Notes: generated from the letters alone by a model not told the origin. A DNA stretch of 64,000 nt from Amycolatopsis eburnea (GCF_003937945.1 NZ_RSEC01000063.1:310001-374000), one strand, 5' to 3'; positions 28,301 through 35,030 are shown, numbered from the stretch's first letter. Translations and numbers: made by a program.

Positions 28301-31300
28301 TCGCTGATGGCGACGCGGCTGGTCGCGCGGCTGCGCGCGGTCTTCGGCGTCGAGCTGCAGGTGCGGTCGGTGTTCGAGACGCCGACCGTGGCCGGGCTCG
28401 CCACGCTGCTGGCCGCCGCCGACGCCTCGGCCGCCCGCCCCGCCCTGACCCGCGCCGAGCCGCGGCCGGATGTGCTGCCGCTGTCGTTCGCCCAGCAGCG
28501 GCTGTGGTTCCTGCACCGCCTCGAAGGGCCGTCGGCGACGTACAACATGCCGACCGCGGTGCGGCTCACCGGTGCCCTCGACGTCGACGCACTGCACACG
28601 GCATTGTCCGATGTGGTCGGTCGCCACGAAGCCCTCCGCACGGTCTTCCCCGAGATCGGCGGGGAAGCGCGGCAGCAGGTGCTCGAAGACGTCTCGATCC
28701 CGCTGCCGGTCCGCGAGGTCACCGCCGCCACGCTCGCCGACGCGGTGTCGGAAGCGGCCCGGACGGTGTTCGAGCTGGAGACCGAGATCCCGCTGCGCGC
28801 GGAGCTGCTGCGGCTCGGTGCCCGGGAACACGTGCTGGTGCTGGTGTTCCACCACATCGCCTCCGACGGCTGGTCGACCGCGCCGCTGTGGCGGGACCTC
28901 GCCACGGCGTACACCGCGCGCCAGGCCGGCGAGGCTCCACAGTGGACGCCGTTGCCGGTGCAGTACGCGGACTACACGCTGTGGCAGCGGGACGTCCTCG
29001 GCGAGCCGGTCATCGAGCCGCAGCTGGAGTACTGGCGCGAAGCCCTCGCCGGGCTGCCCGAACGCATCGAGCTGCCGACCGACCGGCCGCACCCGGCGGA
29101 AGCGTCCTACCGCGGCGAGCAGTTCACCTTCGGCTGGGACGCGCGCCTCCACAGTGGACTCGTCGACCTGGCCCGCGCCTGCGGGGCCAGCGTGTTCATG
29201 GTCGTGCACGCGGGACTCACCGCGGTGCTCACCCGGTTGGGCGCGGGCACCGACGTCCCGATCGGCACGTCCATCGCCGGGCGCACCGACCAGGCGCTCG
29301 ACGACCTCGTCGGGTTCTTCGTCAACACCCTGGTGCTGCGCGTCGACACCGGCGGCGACCCGACGTTCCGCGACCTCGTGGCCCGCGTGCGGGACCGCAG
29401 CCTCGACGCCTACGCCCACCAGGACGTCCCGTTCGAGCGGCTGGTGGAGGCGCTGAACCCGGCGCGGTCGCTGGCGTACCACCCGCTGTTCCAGACGATG
29501 CTCGCCTGGCAGAACAACGCCGTCGCCGACCTGACCCTGCCCGGCCTGACCGTCGCGGAGGAGCCGGTCCGCACCGGTACTTCGCGCGCCGACCTGGTGT
29601 TCTTCGTCGGGGAAAACGCGGGCGCCGGGATCCGCGGCACCGCCGAGTACAACAGCGACGTCTTCGACCGCGAGAGCGTCGAGGCGATCCTGGCCCGGCT
29701 CCGGACGCTGCTGACCGCCGTCGTCGCCGACCCGGACACCCGGATCGGCGCCGTCGACCTGCTCACCGAAGCCGAGCACGACCAGCTCGCCCCCGCGCCG
29801 GCGACCCCGCTGCCGGCGAAAACGCCGAGTGCGCTGTTCGCCGCGCAGGTGGCCCGGACGCCGGACGCCACCGCACTGGTCTTCGGCAACGAGCGGCTCA
29901 GCTACACCGCACTGGACACGCGGGCCACGACGCTCGCCCGTGCCCTGCTCGCGCGGGGTGCGGGCCCGGAGCGGGTGGTGGCCGTCGCGCTGCCGCGGTC
30001 GGCCGACCTCGTCGTCGCGCTCCTCGCGGTGCTCAAGACCGGCGCCGCCTACCTGCCCCTCGACCGGAACCACCCGGCCGAGCGCGTCGAGCTGATGCTC
30101 ACCGACGCGCGGCCGCACCTGGTCATCGCCGAGGACGGCTTCGGGGACCGGCTGGTCCGGCCGGGTGACACGGGACCCGAGCCGGTGTGGCCGTCGATCG
30201 ACCCGGACCACCCCGCGTACGTGATCTTCACGTCCGGCTCGACCGGCCGCCCGAAGGCGGTCGCCGGTACCCAGCTGGCCTTGGCGAACCGGCTGCACTG
30301 GGGCCGCGGGATCGCCGGGGGCACCCGGCTCGCGAAGAGCGCGCTGACGTTCATCGACGGCTCGACCGAGCTGCTCGGCGGCCTCGTCGCCGGCGACCCG
30401 GTGGTGCTCGCCGACGACGTGACCGCCACCGACCCGCACGCGCTCGCCGCACTCGTCCGGACGTCCGGCGCCCAGGTGCTGACCGTGGTGCCGAGCCTGC
30501 TCGACACCTTCGCCGAAGACACCGATGCCGACGCGTTCGCCTCGGTGACGACCTGGATCACCAGTGGTGAGCCGCTTTCCGCGGCGCTCGCCGAGAAGGT
30601 CGCGAGCCGGTGGCCGTCGGCGAAACTCGTCAACCTCTACGGCTGCTCGGAGGTCGCCGGCGACAGCCTCGCGCAGGAGTGCGGGCCGGTGGCCATCGGA
30701 CGGCCGGTGGCGAACACCCGCGCGTACGTCCTCGACGCCGGTCTCCGGCCGGTGCCGCCGGGCGTGCGCGGCGAGCTGTACCTGGCCGGCGCCGGGCTCG
30801 CCCGGGGCTACGTCGGCCGTCCCGCGCTCACCGCGGAACGGTTCGTGGCGTCGCCGTTCGACGCGGGGGAGCGGATGTACCGCACCGGCGACCTCGTCCG
30901 CCGCCGTCTCGACGGCGCGCTCGAGTTCCTCGGCCGCGCCGACCAGCAAATCAAGATCCGCGGGTTCCGCGTCGAGCCCGGCGAAGTCGAAGCCGTGCTG
31001 ACGTCGGACGCCTCGGTCGCCCGCGCGGCCGTCGTCGCCCGCGACAACTCGCTGGTCGCCTATGTCGCGCCGGCGGGCGACCCGGTGGCGCTGCGGGCGC
31101 TCCTCGCCGCCCGGCTGCCGGAGTACCTCGTGCCCGCGGCCGTCGTGGTGCTGCCGGAGCTCCCGGTGAACGCCAACGGCAAGCTCGACCGCGCCGCCCT
31201 GCCCGCACCCGGGACCCGCGCTGCCGGCCGCGTCGCGCGGACCCCGGCCGAGCAGGCGCTGTGCGAGCTGTTCGCCGACGTCCTCGGTGTCCCGGCGGTC

Positions 31301-34300
31301 GGCCCGGACGACGGGTTCTTCGCCCTCGGCGGGCATTCGCTGCTGGCGACGCGGCTGGTCAGCCGGATCCGCGCGCTGCTCGGCGTCGAGGTGCCGATCC
31401 GGGCGGTGTTCGACGCGCCGACCCCGGCCCGGCTCGCGGAAGTGCTGGACCCGGGCCGCGAAAGCCGCCCGGCGTTGCGGCCCGCCGCCCGGCCGGACGT
31501 CCTGCCGCTGTCGTTCGCGCAGCAGCGGCTGTGGTTCCTCGACCGCCTCGACGGGCCGTCCGCGACCTACAACATCCCGTGGGCGTGGGAGCTGACCGGC
31601 GCGGTCGACGTCGGCGCGCTGCAGGCGGCGGTGCGCGACGTCGTGGCGCGGCACGAGGTCCTCCGGACGCTGCTGGTGGCGGAGCAGGGCACCCCGCGGC
31701 AGATCGTCCTCGACCCCGGCGACGCCCGCGCCCGCCCGGATCTGGTCACCGAAACGGCCACCGATCTCGATGAGACCGTCACCGCGGCCGCGTCGTACTG
31801 CTTCACCCTCGACGCCGAAATCCCGGTGCGCGCCACGCTCGTCTCCGCGGGGCCGGAGCGGCACGTGTTCGTGCTGCTGGTGCACCACACCGCCGGGGAC
31901 GGCTGGTCGCTGCCGCCGCTGAAGCGGGACCTCGACACCGCGTACGCCGCCCGGCTCCGGGGCGATCGTCCACAGTGGACGCCGTTGCCGGTGCAGTACG
32001 CGGACTACACGCTGTGGCAGCGCGAGATGTTCGGCCGCGCCGACGACCCGGACAGCCTGCTCGGCCGCCAGGCGGCGTTCTGGCGCGACACCCTGGCCGG
32101 CCTGCCCGACGAGCTGGCGCTCCCGGCGGACCGGCCGCGTCCGGCGCGCTCGACCAACCGCGGGTCCGCGGTGTCGTTCACCGTGCCCGCGGAGGTCCAC
32201 AGGGGACTGCGCGCACTGGCGAACGGCAGCGACACCAGCACGTTCATGGTGCTGCAGGCGGCACTGGCCGCCCTGCTGACCCGGCTCGGCGCGGGCACCG
32301 ACATCCCGCTGGGGACACCGGTGGCCGGCCGCACCGACCACGCGCTGGAGGACCTCGCCGGGTTCTTCGTCAACACGCTGGTCCTGCGCACGGACACCGG
32401 CGGCGACCCGACGTTCCGCGACCTGCTGGCCCGCGTGCGGGAGGCAGACCTCGCCGCGTACGCCCACCAGGACCTGCCGTTCGAGCACCTCGTCGAGTTG
32501 CTCAACCCGGCGCGGTCGCTGGCCCGGCACCCGCTGTTCCAGGTCATGCTCGCGGTGTACCACTCCGGCACCGAGCGGGAGCGGCTGCTCGGGCTCGACG
32601 CGGCCTACCGGGACACCGGGCTGCGGCAGGCGAAGTTCGACCTGTCCTTCGACCTGGTCGAAACCCCCGAGGGCATCGAGGGCGACCTCGAGTTCAGCCT
32701 CGACCTGTTCGACGAGCCGACCGCCCGGACGCTCGCCGAGCGCCTGGTCCGGCTGATGACCGCCGTCGTCGCGGACCCGGACCGGCCGCTGAGCCGGATC
32801 GACGTCCTCGAACCCCTTGAGCGGGAACGGATCCTGCGCGAGTGGGGGAGCGGCGCGCCGCTGACGACGGCGGCGCCGACGGTCGTCGACCGGCTGGCCG
32901 CGCAGGTGGCGGCGACCCCGGACGCGACCGCGCTGAGCGACGCCGGTTCGAGCGTCACCTTCGCGGAGTTCGCGGCGCGGACCGACCGCCTCGCCCGGTG
33001 GCTCGCGTCGCAGGGGGCGGGTCCGGAGCAGGTCGTGGCGCTCGTGCTGCCGCGGTCGGCGGCGGTCGTCGAGGCGATCTTCGGCGTGTTCAAGACGGGC
33101 GCGGCGTACCTGCCGGTGGACCCGGACCAGCCGGCCGACCGGATCGCCGCGATCCTCGCCGACGCCGGTGCGGCGCTGGTGCTCACCAGCCGCGCGCTGC
33201 CCACGCCGGTCCCGGGAGCGCTGTTCGTCGAGGACATTGTGGACACCGACGCGGCCTTGACGCCGCCGTCGCCCGCGAACCCGGCGTACGTGCTCTACAC
33301 GTCCGGGTCCACGGGCCGGCCCAAGGGCGTCGTCATCCCGCATTCGGGGCTGGTGAACCTGTTCCACAGCCACCGCGAGAGGCTCTACCGCCCGGCGGTC
33401 GCGGCGGCGGGCGGGCGGCGGCTGCGGGTCGGGCACGCGTGGGCGTTCTTCTTCGACGCGTCCTGGCAGCCGCAGCTGTGGCTGCTCGACGGGCACGAGG
33501 TGCACGTCGTCGACGACGAGACCCGCCGCGACCCCGCGCGGCTGGCGGCGGTGGTGCGCGACCGCGGGCTCGACTTCCTCGAACTCACGCCGTCGCACTT
33601 CACGCAGCTGGCCGAGGCGGGCGTGATCGAGGGCGGGAGGTGCGCGCTGAGCGTCGTCGGCGTCGGCGGGGAGGCCGTGTCCCAGAAGCTGTGGGAGACG
33701 TTGCGTTCGATGCCGGGCACGGCGGCGTACAACCTCTACGGGCCGACCGAGGCCACTGTGGACGCTCTCGTCGGGCGGTTCGCCGACGCGGACCGGCCGG
33801 TGGTCGGCCGCCCGGTGCACAACACCCGCGCGTACGTCCTCGACAGCGGCCTCTCGCCGGTTCCCGCCGGGGTGCCGGGCGAGCTGTACCTGGCCGGCGC
33901 CGGGCTGGCCCGCGGCTACCACCGGCGTCCTTCGCTGACCGCGGACCGGTTCGTCGCCTCGCCGTTCGAGCCGGGCGAGCGGATGTACCGCAGCGGCGAC
34001 CTCGTGCGGTGGCGGCCGGACGGGCAGCTCGAATACCTCGGCCGCAGCGACGACCAGGTGAAGATCCGCGGGTTCCGGATCGAACCGGGCGAGATCGAGA
34101 CGGCGCTGACCCGGCACGAGGACGTGGCGCAGGCGCTGGTCGTCGTCCGCGAAGACCGGGACAAGCGGCTGGTGGCGTACACGACGCCGGCGGCCGCGGA
34201 CCCGGCGCGGCTGCGGGAGTTCGTGGCCCGCTCGCTGCCGGAGTACATGGTGCCGGCGGCGATCGTCCCGCTCGACGCGTTCCCCGTGACGCCCAACGGG

Positions 34301-34585
34301 AAGCTAGACAAGGCCGCGCTGCCGGTGCCGGAGTTCGAAACCCGGGGCCGTGCCCCGGAAACGCCGCTGGAGAAGACCCTCTGCGAGATCTTCGCGGAGG
34401 TGCTGCACGTCGCCGCCGTCGGCGCCGACGACGACCTGTTCACCCTCGGCGGGCACTCGATGCTGCTGGTGGTCCTGCGCACCCGGATCACCGAGCGGCT
34501 CGGGACCGAACTGCCGATCGCCGAGTTCTTCCGCACCCCCACAGCGGCCGGGCTGGCCGCGCTGCTGACCCGAGACACGGAGTAG
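16388..34585 (+). CDS. Five-module siderophore NRPS with three N-methyltransferase domains
   Basis: 6,065 residues. The start is GTG 16388, with GGGAGG at 16371-16376; an upstream ATG (16292) lies in the iron box. Domains: partial C 1-210 (second lobe only, no HHxxxDG); A1 218-635, MT1 662-908, T1 about 1157; C2 (HHIAADG at 1338), A2, MT2, T2; C3, A3, MT3, T3; C4, A4, T4; C5, A5, T5 at the end. MTs sit between A8 and A10, as in N-methyltransferases (LEIGVGSGLIL; NSVAQYFP). There is no epimerase or thioesterase domain. Hand-aligned codes: A1 and A3 DVWILAATNK (unassigned), A2 DVWHLSLVDK (Ser), A4 IDTTISLGDK (close to beta-Ala VDxVISxGDK), A5 DAQEGGLVDK (unassigned). The likely product is a pentapeptide with hydroxamates at 1, 3 and 5. 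Two palindrome families are inserted in frame. Confidence 0.95.
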   Translation: MSNGDAVQQVSELGFWRDRLASAPKELPLPVDRPYPAEPATPVVLGRPVPEVDELTLLAAFTVLLSRYAGTADVLLGIGSLVPLRVDLGGSPGFADVVARVREAREAALAHEVPFADLVAELDPEPGRGGALLVNVGFGAKTDLPLDLNLTAAGLRYRPDVLDESTVDRMLGHLGHLLAEAAERPQWPVDRLALMSAPELREILDGWNDTDLATPLSTLPELFAARVREHPDAVALVFEDEELTYAELDARANRLAHVLIGRGAGPERVVALAVPRSLEMIVAELAVLKAGAAYLPLDQDYPAERIAFMVSDARPVCVVTTSELAGRFDGDVLLLDEADLDAAPATDPAAPIVPANAAYVIYTSGSTGRPKGVVVSHAGVAKLVATQSERFGVGPHSRVLQFASPSFDVAFWDLCLGLLSGGRLVIVPAERRVPGPELAEYAHAKGVDFMILPPALLAEFPEDCDLPRDSVLLAGTERVSPELVRRWAPGRRMFNAYGPTEATTNSTLGLCDPEIAPGSAVPIGVPDPGTRAYVLDAHLAPVPVGAVGELYLAGSGLARGYLGRPGLTAERFVADPFGSGGRLYRTGDLVKWLPDGRLVFLGRADDQVKIRGYRIELGEIESVLAEHPRVGQSVVVAQDGRLIAYAVPVPDRDQAAEQGHVAEWHDVHEEMLAGSRGIEENFAGWNSSYDGSQIPLSEMREWHAATIDRIRSLANPALSRESAALGRVLEIGVGSGLILSRIAPDAEEYWGVDLSESAIENVRREVAATSFASKVHLAARPAHDLGELPDEPFDTVIINSVAQYFPSADYLAEVVKTAAGVLKPGGTIFLGDIRNLRSLRAFRTAVELRHGRGDVAAVDQAIAREGELVLDPDFFPALARGLDGFDDVDLWVKRGHAHNELTRHRYDVVLRKGSRPAAADEQVVAFGDLGAVERFLAAEAPERLRVTGIPDARLSGELAAVRGLDDAAPAAALEALDRRDGVDPEALHRLGDSAGYRVAVTLAAEPGELEAVFDRPNVAFGASDAPKAAFGASDATKATLGRTYRPGRRTGAPGSYANNPAARRETGAFVASLRAHVRDRLPLYMVPSAFVVLDKLPVLASGKLDRKALPSPERFTAGPGRAPRNPVEQLLCEMFADVLGVPQAGPDDDFFALGGHSLLATRLVQRIRAAVGAEVPVRAVFDAPTPAALAELLAGPVTGTERRPLTRVTERPERLPLSFAQQRLWFLHGLEGGSATYNVPLVMRLSGELDVDALRSALNDVLARHEALRTVFPVVDGVPYQEVLPEGTVGLTVRDVSDVDAEVDALVRGIFDLGAGVPVRAELLTVDPRRHVLVLVVHHIAADGWSLSPLWQDIAAAYRARLRGDAPEWTPLPVQYADYTLWQRELLAAEEGKQLDYWRGALDGLPERITLPLDRPHPAVSAYRGGFFTFAWDAGLQAGLADLARACGASPFMVVHAGLTALLSRLGGGTDIPIGTPIAGRTDPALDDLVGFFVNTLVLRVDTGGDPSFRDLVARVRERSLDAYAHQDVPFERLVEALNPARSLAHHPLFQTMLAWQNTPGAGVELPGLTVTEQPVGTGTAKFDLWFSFTERADGLHGQAEFNAEVFDRATVTGLLDRLEVLLRQVVSAPDRRLGTLDVLTPAERDGLEATWSGPVEDVPAVTVPELFAAQATRTPDHLALVFEDDELTYAELDAASNRLARVLAARGAGPERVVALALPRSTHLVTAILAVLKTGAAYLPLDPSYPADRIAFMLEDAAPALVLAVGETAVPGALLLDDPDTVAGVSDAPLDVVLRPENPAYVIYTSGSTGRPKGVVVPHEGIVNRLLWMQDEYALTGDDRVLQKTPSSFDVSVWEFLWPLVTGATEVLARPDGHKDPAYLARLIRDRGITTVHFVPSMLQVFLQEPAAGECTSLRRVLCSGEALPPDAVTQFGRVLDAELHNLYGPTEASVDVTAWHTSTVDSTVPIGRPVWNTRTYVLDAALRPVPPGTAGELYLAGVQLARGYLGRAGLTAERFVADPFGAPGTRMYRTGDLARFRADGVLEFLGRGDEQVKIRGFRVEPGEIAATLSAHDDVAHAVVVAREDRPGDVRLVGYVVPADTESAAGDETEQVGEWRALYDSMYSGDGDAFAGWNSSYTGEPIPVAEMREWRDAIVTRIRSLAPKRVLEIGVGTGLLLTELAPDCETYWGTDFSAEVIAALGRRVEADPELAGRVELRTRDAADVTGLPSGFFDTIVLNSVIQYFPSGTYLLDVVRKALDLLAPGGALFVGDVRDLRQVRAFHTAVAEVRGGDVEQNLLREKELLVAPEFFAGLDGVAADVRVKRGRAVNELTQYRYDVVLRPGAAAEPDVPVLAWGADVSTVDAVGARLGDGVRVDGVPNGRIADGVDPEDWYELGEARGFRTVVTWSAAGDGSVDVLFTTGETAGAFRPGSGPLLSYTGNPGRFRRVSTLSADLRALAAERLPEHMVPSAIVVLDALPVTANGKLDRRALPSPDPVAPTSDREPRTSLERQLCELFADVLGLPRVGPDDSFFALGGHSLLATRLIARIRTTLNAELEVRSVFERPTAAGLAEVLGTAGGTARPPLVRQRRPEFVPLSGAQQRLWFLHHLEGPSATYNVPLIMRLEGDLDVEALRAALTDVVARHEALRTRFPQGDGVPYQDILPPAAVSLPVREVADVDAALTGLVRGPFDLEHEVPVRAELLRTGAGEHVFALVFHHIASDGWSMAPLWRDIATAYAARHAGEPPQWTALPVQYADYTLWQRELLGREDDPDSVLSAQLDYWRDALDGMPDRIELPLDRPHPATATFRGELHTFGWDAGLHARLAELARECGASVFMVVHAALAALLTRLGAGTDVPIGSPIAGRTDQALDDLVGFFVNTLVLRVDTGGEPSFRDLVARVRERNLDAYAHQDVPFERLVEVLNPARSLSYHPLFQVMIAGQNNARAEVTLPGLTVSEIPVTTGTSKFDLAISLTEREAGIDGVLEFNADVFDHAGADAILRRLEVLLRAALAEPDRPVGALDLLAGDERDRVLTEWAGSLDPAGTETFPGMFARRVAEAPDAIALVFEDEELTYAEVDARANRLANLLLARGAGLERVVALAVPRSLDMIVAELAVLKAGAAYLPIDVDYPADRIAYMAGDARPVCVVTTREVEAKLPATLPRVLLDDPALAEMSTVDPVVPVKPENAAYVIYTSGSSGRPKGVVLQHSGVAKLIATQVERFGVGPHSRVLQFASPSFDVAFWDLCLGLLSGGRLVVVPAERRVAGPALTEYAHRHAVDFMILPPALLDAMPADLDLPRDSVLLAGTERVSPELVRRWAPGRRMFNAYGPTEATTNSTLGESDPAELADATVVPIGVPDPGTRAYVLDAGLRPVPPGVVGELYLAGSGLARGYLGRPGLTAERFVADPFGSGGRLYRTGDLVKWLPDGRLVFLGRADDQVKIRGYRIELGEIESVLAEHPAVGQSVVVARDGRLIAYAVPSTGRDEAAELEHVGEWRELHENVFTDAAAGGLEENFTGWNSSYDGTEIPLDEMREWHAATIDRIRSLANPALSRESAGFGRVLEIGVGSGLILSRIAPDAEEYWGVDLSEKAIANLRRELAATSFAGKVHLAARPAHDLGELPDEPFDTVIINSVAQYFPSVGYLAEVIRTAAARVRPGGVVFLGDIRNLRSLRAFRTATELRHGRRDAAAADQAIAREGELVLDPDFFAALSRELDGFDDVDLWVKRGHAHNELTRHRYDVVLRKAPKPVPPAEDVVAFRSLDELETRLADGPARLRVTGVPNARLSGELAAVAALADGDADAALSALDSEQSGVDPETLHALGERHGYRVYATVTADAGTLEFVFTTGAPTRIHRTRPVRAALEALGNHPAGQRDTSALVAALRAHVRDRLPQYMVPSAFVLLDRLPLLASGKLDRRALPSPDQQAATTGRAPRTPVEEVLCGLFAEVLDTSAVGVDDDFFALGGHSLMATRLVARLRAVFGVELQVRSVFETPTVAGLATLLAAADASAARPALTRAEPRPDVLPLSFAQQRLWFLHRLEGPSATYNMPTAVRLTGALDVDALHTALSDVVGRHEALRTVFPEIGGEARQQVLEDVSIPLPVREVTAATLADAVSEAARTVFELETEIPLRAELLRLGAREHVLVLVFHHIASDGWSTAPLWRDLATAYTARQAGEAPQWTPLPVQYADYTLWQRDVLGEPVIEPQLEYWREALAGLPERIELPTDRPHPAEASYRGEQFTFGWDARLHSGLVDLARACGASVFMVVHAGLTAVLTRLGAGTDVPIGTSIAGRTDQALDDLVGFFVNTLVLRVDTGGDPTFRDLVARVRDRSLDAYAHQDVPFERLVEALNPARSLAYHPLFQTMLAWQNNAVADLTLPGLTVAEEPVRTGTSRADLVFFVGENAGAGIRGTAEYNSDVFDRESVEAILARLRTLLTAVVADPDTRIGAVDLLTEAEHDQLAPAPATPLPAKTPSALFAAQVARTPDATALVFGNERLSYTALDTRATTLARALLARGAGPERVVAVALPRSADLVVALLAVLKTGAAYLPLDRNHPAERVELMLTDARPHLVIAEDGFGDRLVRPGDTGPEPVWPSIDPDHPAYVIFTSGSTGRPKAVAGTQLALANRLHWGRGIAGGTRLAKSALTFIDGSTELLGGLVAGDPVVLADDVTATDPHALAALVRTSGAQVLTVVPSLLDTFAEDTDADAFASVTTWITSGEPLSAALAEKVASRWPSAKLVNLYGCSEVAGDSLAQECGPVAIGRPVANTRAYVLDAGLRPVPPGVRGELYLAGAGLARGYVGRPALTAERFVASPFDAGERMYRTGDLVRRRLDGALEFLGRADQQIKIRGFRVEPGEVEAVLTSDASVARAAVVARDNSLVAYVAPAGDPVALRALLAARLPEYLVPAAVVVLPELPVNANGKLDRAALPAPGTRAAGRVARTPAEQALCELFADVLGVPAVGPDDGFFALGGHSLLATRLVSRIRALLGVEVPIRAVFDAPTPARLAEVLDPGRESRPALRPAARPDVLPLSFAQQRLWFLDRLDGPSATYNIPWAWELTGAVDVGALQAAVRDVVARHEVLRTLLVAEQGTPRQIVLDPGDARARPDLVTETATDLDETVTAAASYCFTLDAEIPVRATLVSAGPERHVFVLLVHHTAGDGWSLPPLKRDLDTAYAARLRGDRPQWTPLPVQYADYTLWQREMFGRADDPDSLLGRQAAFWRDTLAGLPDELALPADRPRPARSTNRGSAVSFTVPAEVHRGLRALANGSDTSTFMVLQAALAALLTRLGAGTDIPLGTPVAGRTDHALEDLAGFFVNTLVLRTDTGGDPTFRDLLARVREADLAAYAHQDLPFEHLVELLNPARSLARHPLFQVMLAVYHSGTERERLLGLDAAYRDTGLRQAKFDLSFDLVETPEGIEGDLEFSLDLFDEPTARTLAERLVRLMTAVVADPDRPLSRIDVLEPLERERILREWGSGAPLTTAAPTVVDRLAAQVAATPDATALSDAGSSVTFAEFAARTDRLARWLASQGAGPEQVVALVLPRSAAVVEAIFGVFKTGAAYLPVDPDQPADRIAAILADAGAALVLTSRALPTPVPGALFVEDIVDTDAALTPPSPANPAYVLYTSGSTGRPKGVVIPHSGLVNLFHSHRERLYRPAVAAAGGRRLRVGHAWAFFFDASWQPQLWLLDGHEVHVVDDETRRDPARLAAVVRDRGLDFLELTPSHFTQLAEAGVIEGGRCALSVVGVGGEAVSQKLWETLRSMPGTAAYNLYGPTEATVDALVGRFADADRPVVGRPVHNTRAYVLDSGLSPVPAGVPGELYLAGAGLARGYHRRPSLTADRFVASPFEPGERMYRSGDLVRWRPDGQLEYLGRSDDQVKIRGFRIEPGEIETALTRHEDVAQALVVVREDRDKRLVAYTTPAAADPARLREFVARSLPEYMVPAAIVPLDAFPVTPNGKLDKAALPVPEFETRGRAPETPLEKTLCEIFAEVLHVAAVGADDDLFTLGGHSMLLVVLRTRITERLGTELPIAEFFRTPTAAGLAALLTRDTE
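18534..18557. repeat. In-frame palindromic element in MT1 of the NRPS
   Basis: A 24-base perfect palindrome with core GCACTTTCACGTGAAAGTGC lies inside the first methyltransferase domain just before its SAM motif. With its flanks it encodes the extra peptide NPALSRESA between RIRSLA and GRVLEIGVG. The MT2 domain, which lacks the element, reads RIRSLAPKRVLEIGVG. The core equals the intergenic hairpin at 4689-4708. Confidence 0.85.
19430..19512. repeat. In-frame double-hairpin element after MT1 of the NRPS
   Basis: Perfect 17-base outer arms (CGCCCCAATGTGGCCTT at 19430-19446 and its complement at 19496-19512) enclose two similar inner units carrying GGCCTTCGGTGCGTC and GACGCA half-sites. The 83 bases encode an extra peptide of about 27 residues (PNVAFGASDAPKAAFGASD and on) between VFDR and RTYRPG. 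Modules 2 and 3 have no counterpart. Confidence 0.85.
27040..27073. repeat. In-frame palindromic element in MT3 of the NRPS
   Basis: A 34-base perfect palindrome extends the GCACTTTCACGTGAAAGTGC core with CCCC and GAA arms. It lies at the same place in MT3 as the copy in MT1 and encodes NPALSRESAGF. The 40-odd bases upstream are identical in both modules, so the insertion came before a copying event between modules 1 and 3. Confidence 0.85.
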
Positions 34586-34587
34586 AC

Positions 34588-35001
34588 GTGCACCGCACCC
34601 TGATGAACGCCAAGATCCACCGCGCCACCGTCACGCAGGCCGACCTGCACTACGTCGGTTCGCTGACCATCGACGCGGACCTGATGGCCGCCGCCGACAT
34701 CGTCGAAGGCGAGCAGGTCCACGTCGTCGACATCACCAACGGCGCCCGGCTGGAGACCTACGCCATCACCGGCGAAGCGGGCAGCGGCGTGATCGGCGTC
34801 AACGGCGCGGCCGCGCACCTCGTGCACCCCGGCGACCTGGTCATCATCATCACCTACGCGCAGATCGACGAGGCCGAGCGCGCGGCGCACCGGCCGCGGG
34901 TGGTGCACGTCGACGCGGACAACCGGCAGGTCCACCTTGGCCACGACCCGGCCGAGCCGGTGCCGGGCGCCGAGGCGCAGCTCTCCGGCCGTGGGCGGTG
35001 A
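34588..35001 (+). CDS. panD: Aspartate 1-decarboxylase (PanD)
   Basis: 137 residues from the GTG at 34588, two bases after the NRPS stop, with GGAG six bases upstream. It begins MHRTLMNAKIHRATVTQADL and continues HYVGSLTID. Gly24-Ser25 is the known self-cleavage site of PanD, where Ser25 becomes the catalytic pyruvoyl group. NGAAAHLVHPGDLVIII is the usual core further on. The enzyme makes beta-alanine from aspartate. Its normal role is pantothenate synthesis, but here it lies in the NRPS operon, downstream of an A domain with a beta-alanine-like code (A4). I infer that it supplies beta-alanine for the siderophore. A pantothenate role cannot be excluded, but no panB or panC is in view. Confidence 0.93.
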   Translation: MHRTLMNAKIHRATVTQADLHYVGSLTIDADLMAAADIVEGEQVHVVDITNGARLETYAITGEAGSGVIGVNGAAAHLVHPGDLVIIITYAQIDEAERAAHRPRVVHVDADNRQVHLGHDPAEPVPGAEAQLSGRGR

Positions 35002-35030
35002 CACAGTTGCTTTTGCCAGGCTGCCCTAAA

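Noticed and set aside
16880..33763. Repeated motifs across the NRPS as a CRISPR or tandem array
   Set aside because: The spacing follows the module length and domain homology. There are no regular short spacers and no cas genes.
19484..34117. Two very long open frames (about 2,500 and 2,350 codons) on the strand opposite the NRPS
   Set aside because: They mirror the GC-rich codon pattern of the real gene, show low-complexity Arg/Gly/Ala/His-rich translations, and contain no recognisable domains.
34588..35001. panD as a misplaced pantothenate gene unrelated to the NRPS
   Set aside because: The two-base gap from the NRPS, lack of panB or panC, and the beta-alanine-like A4 code make a siderophore role the better explanation, though not proven.
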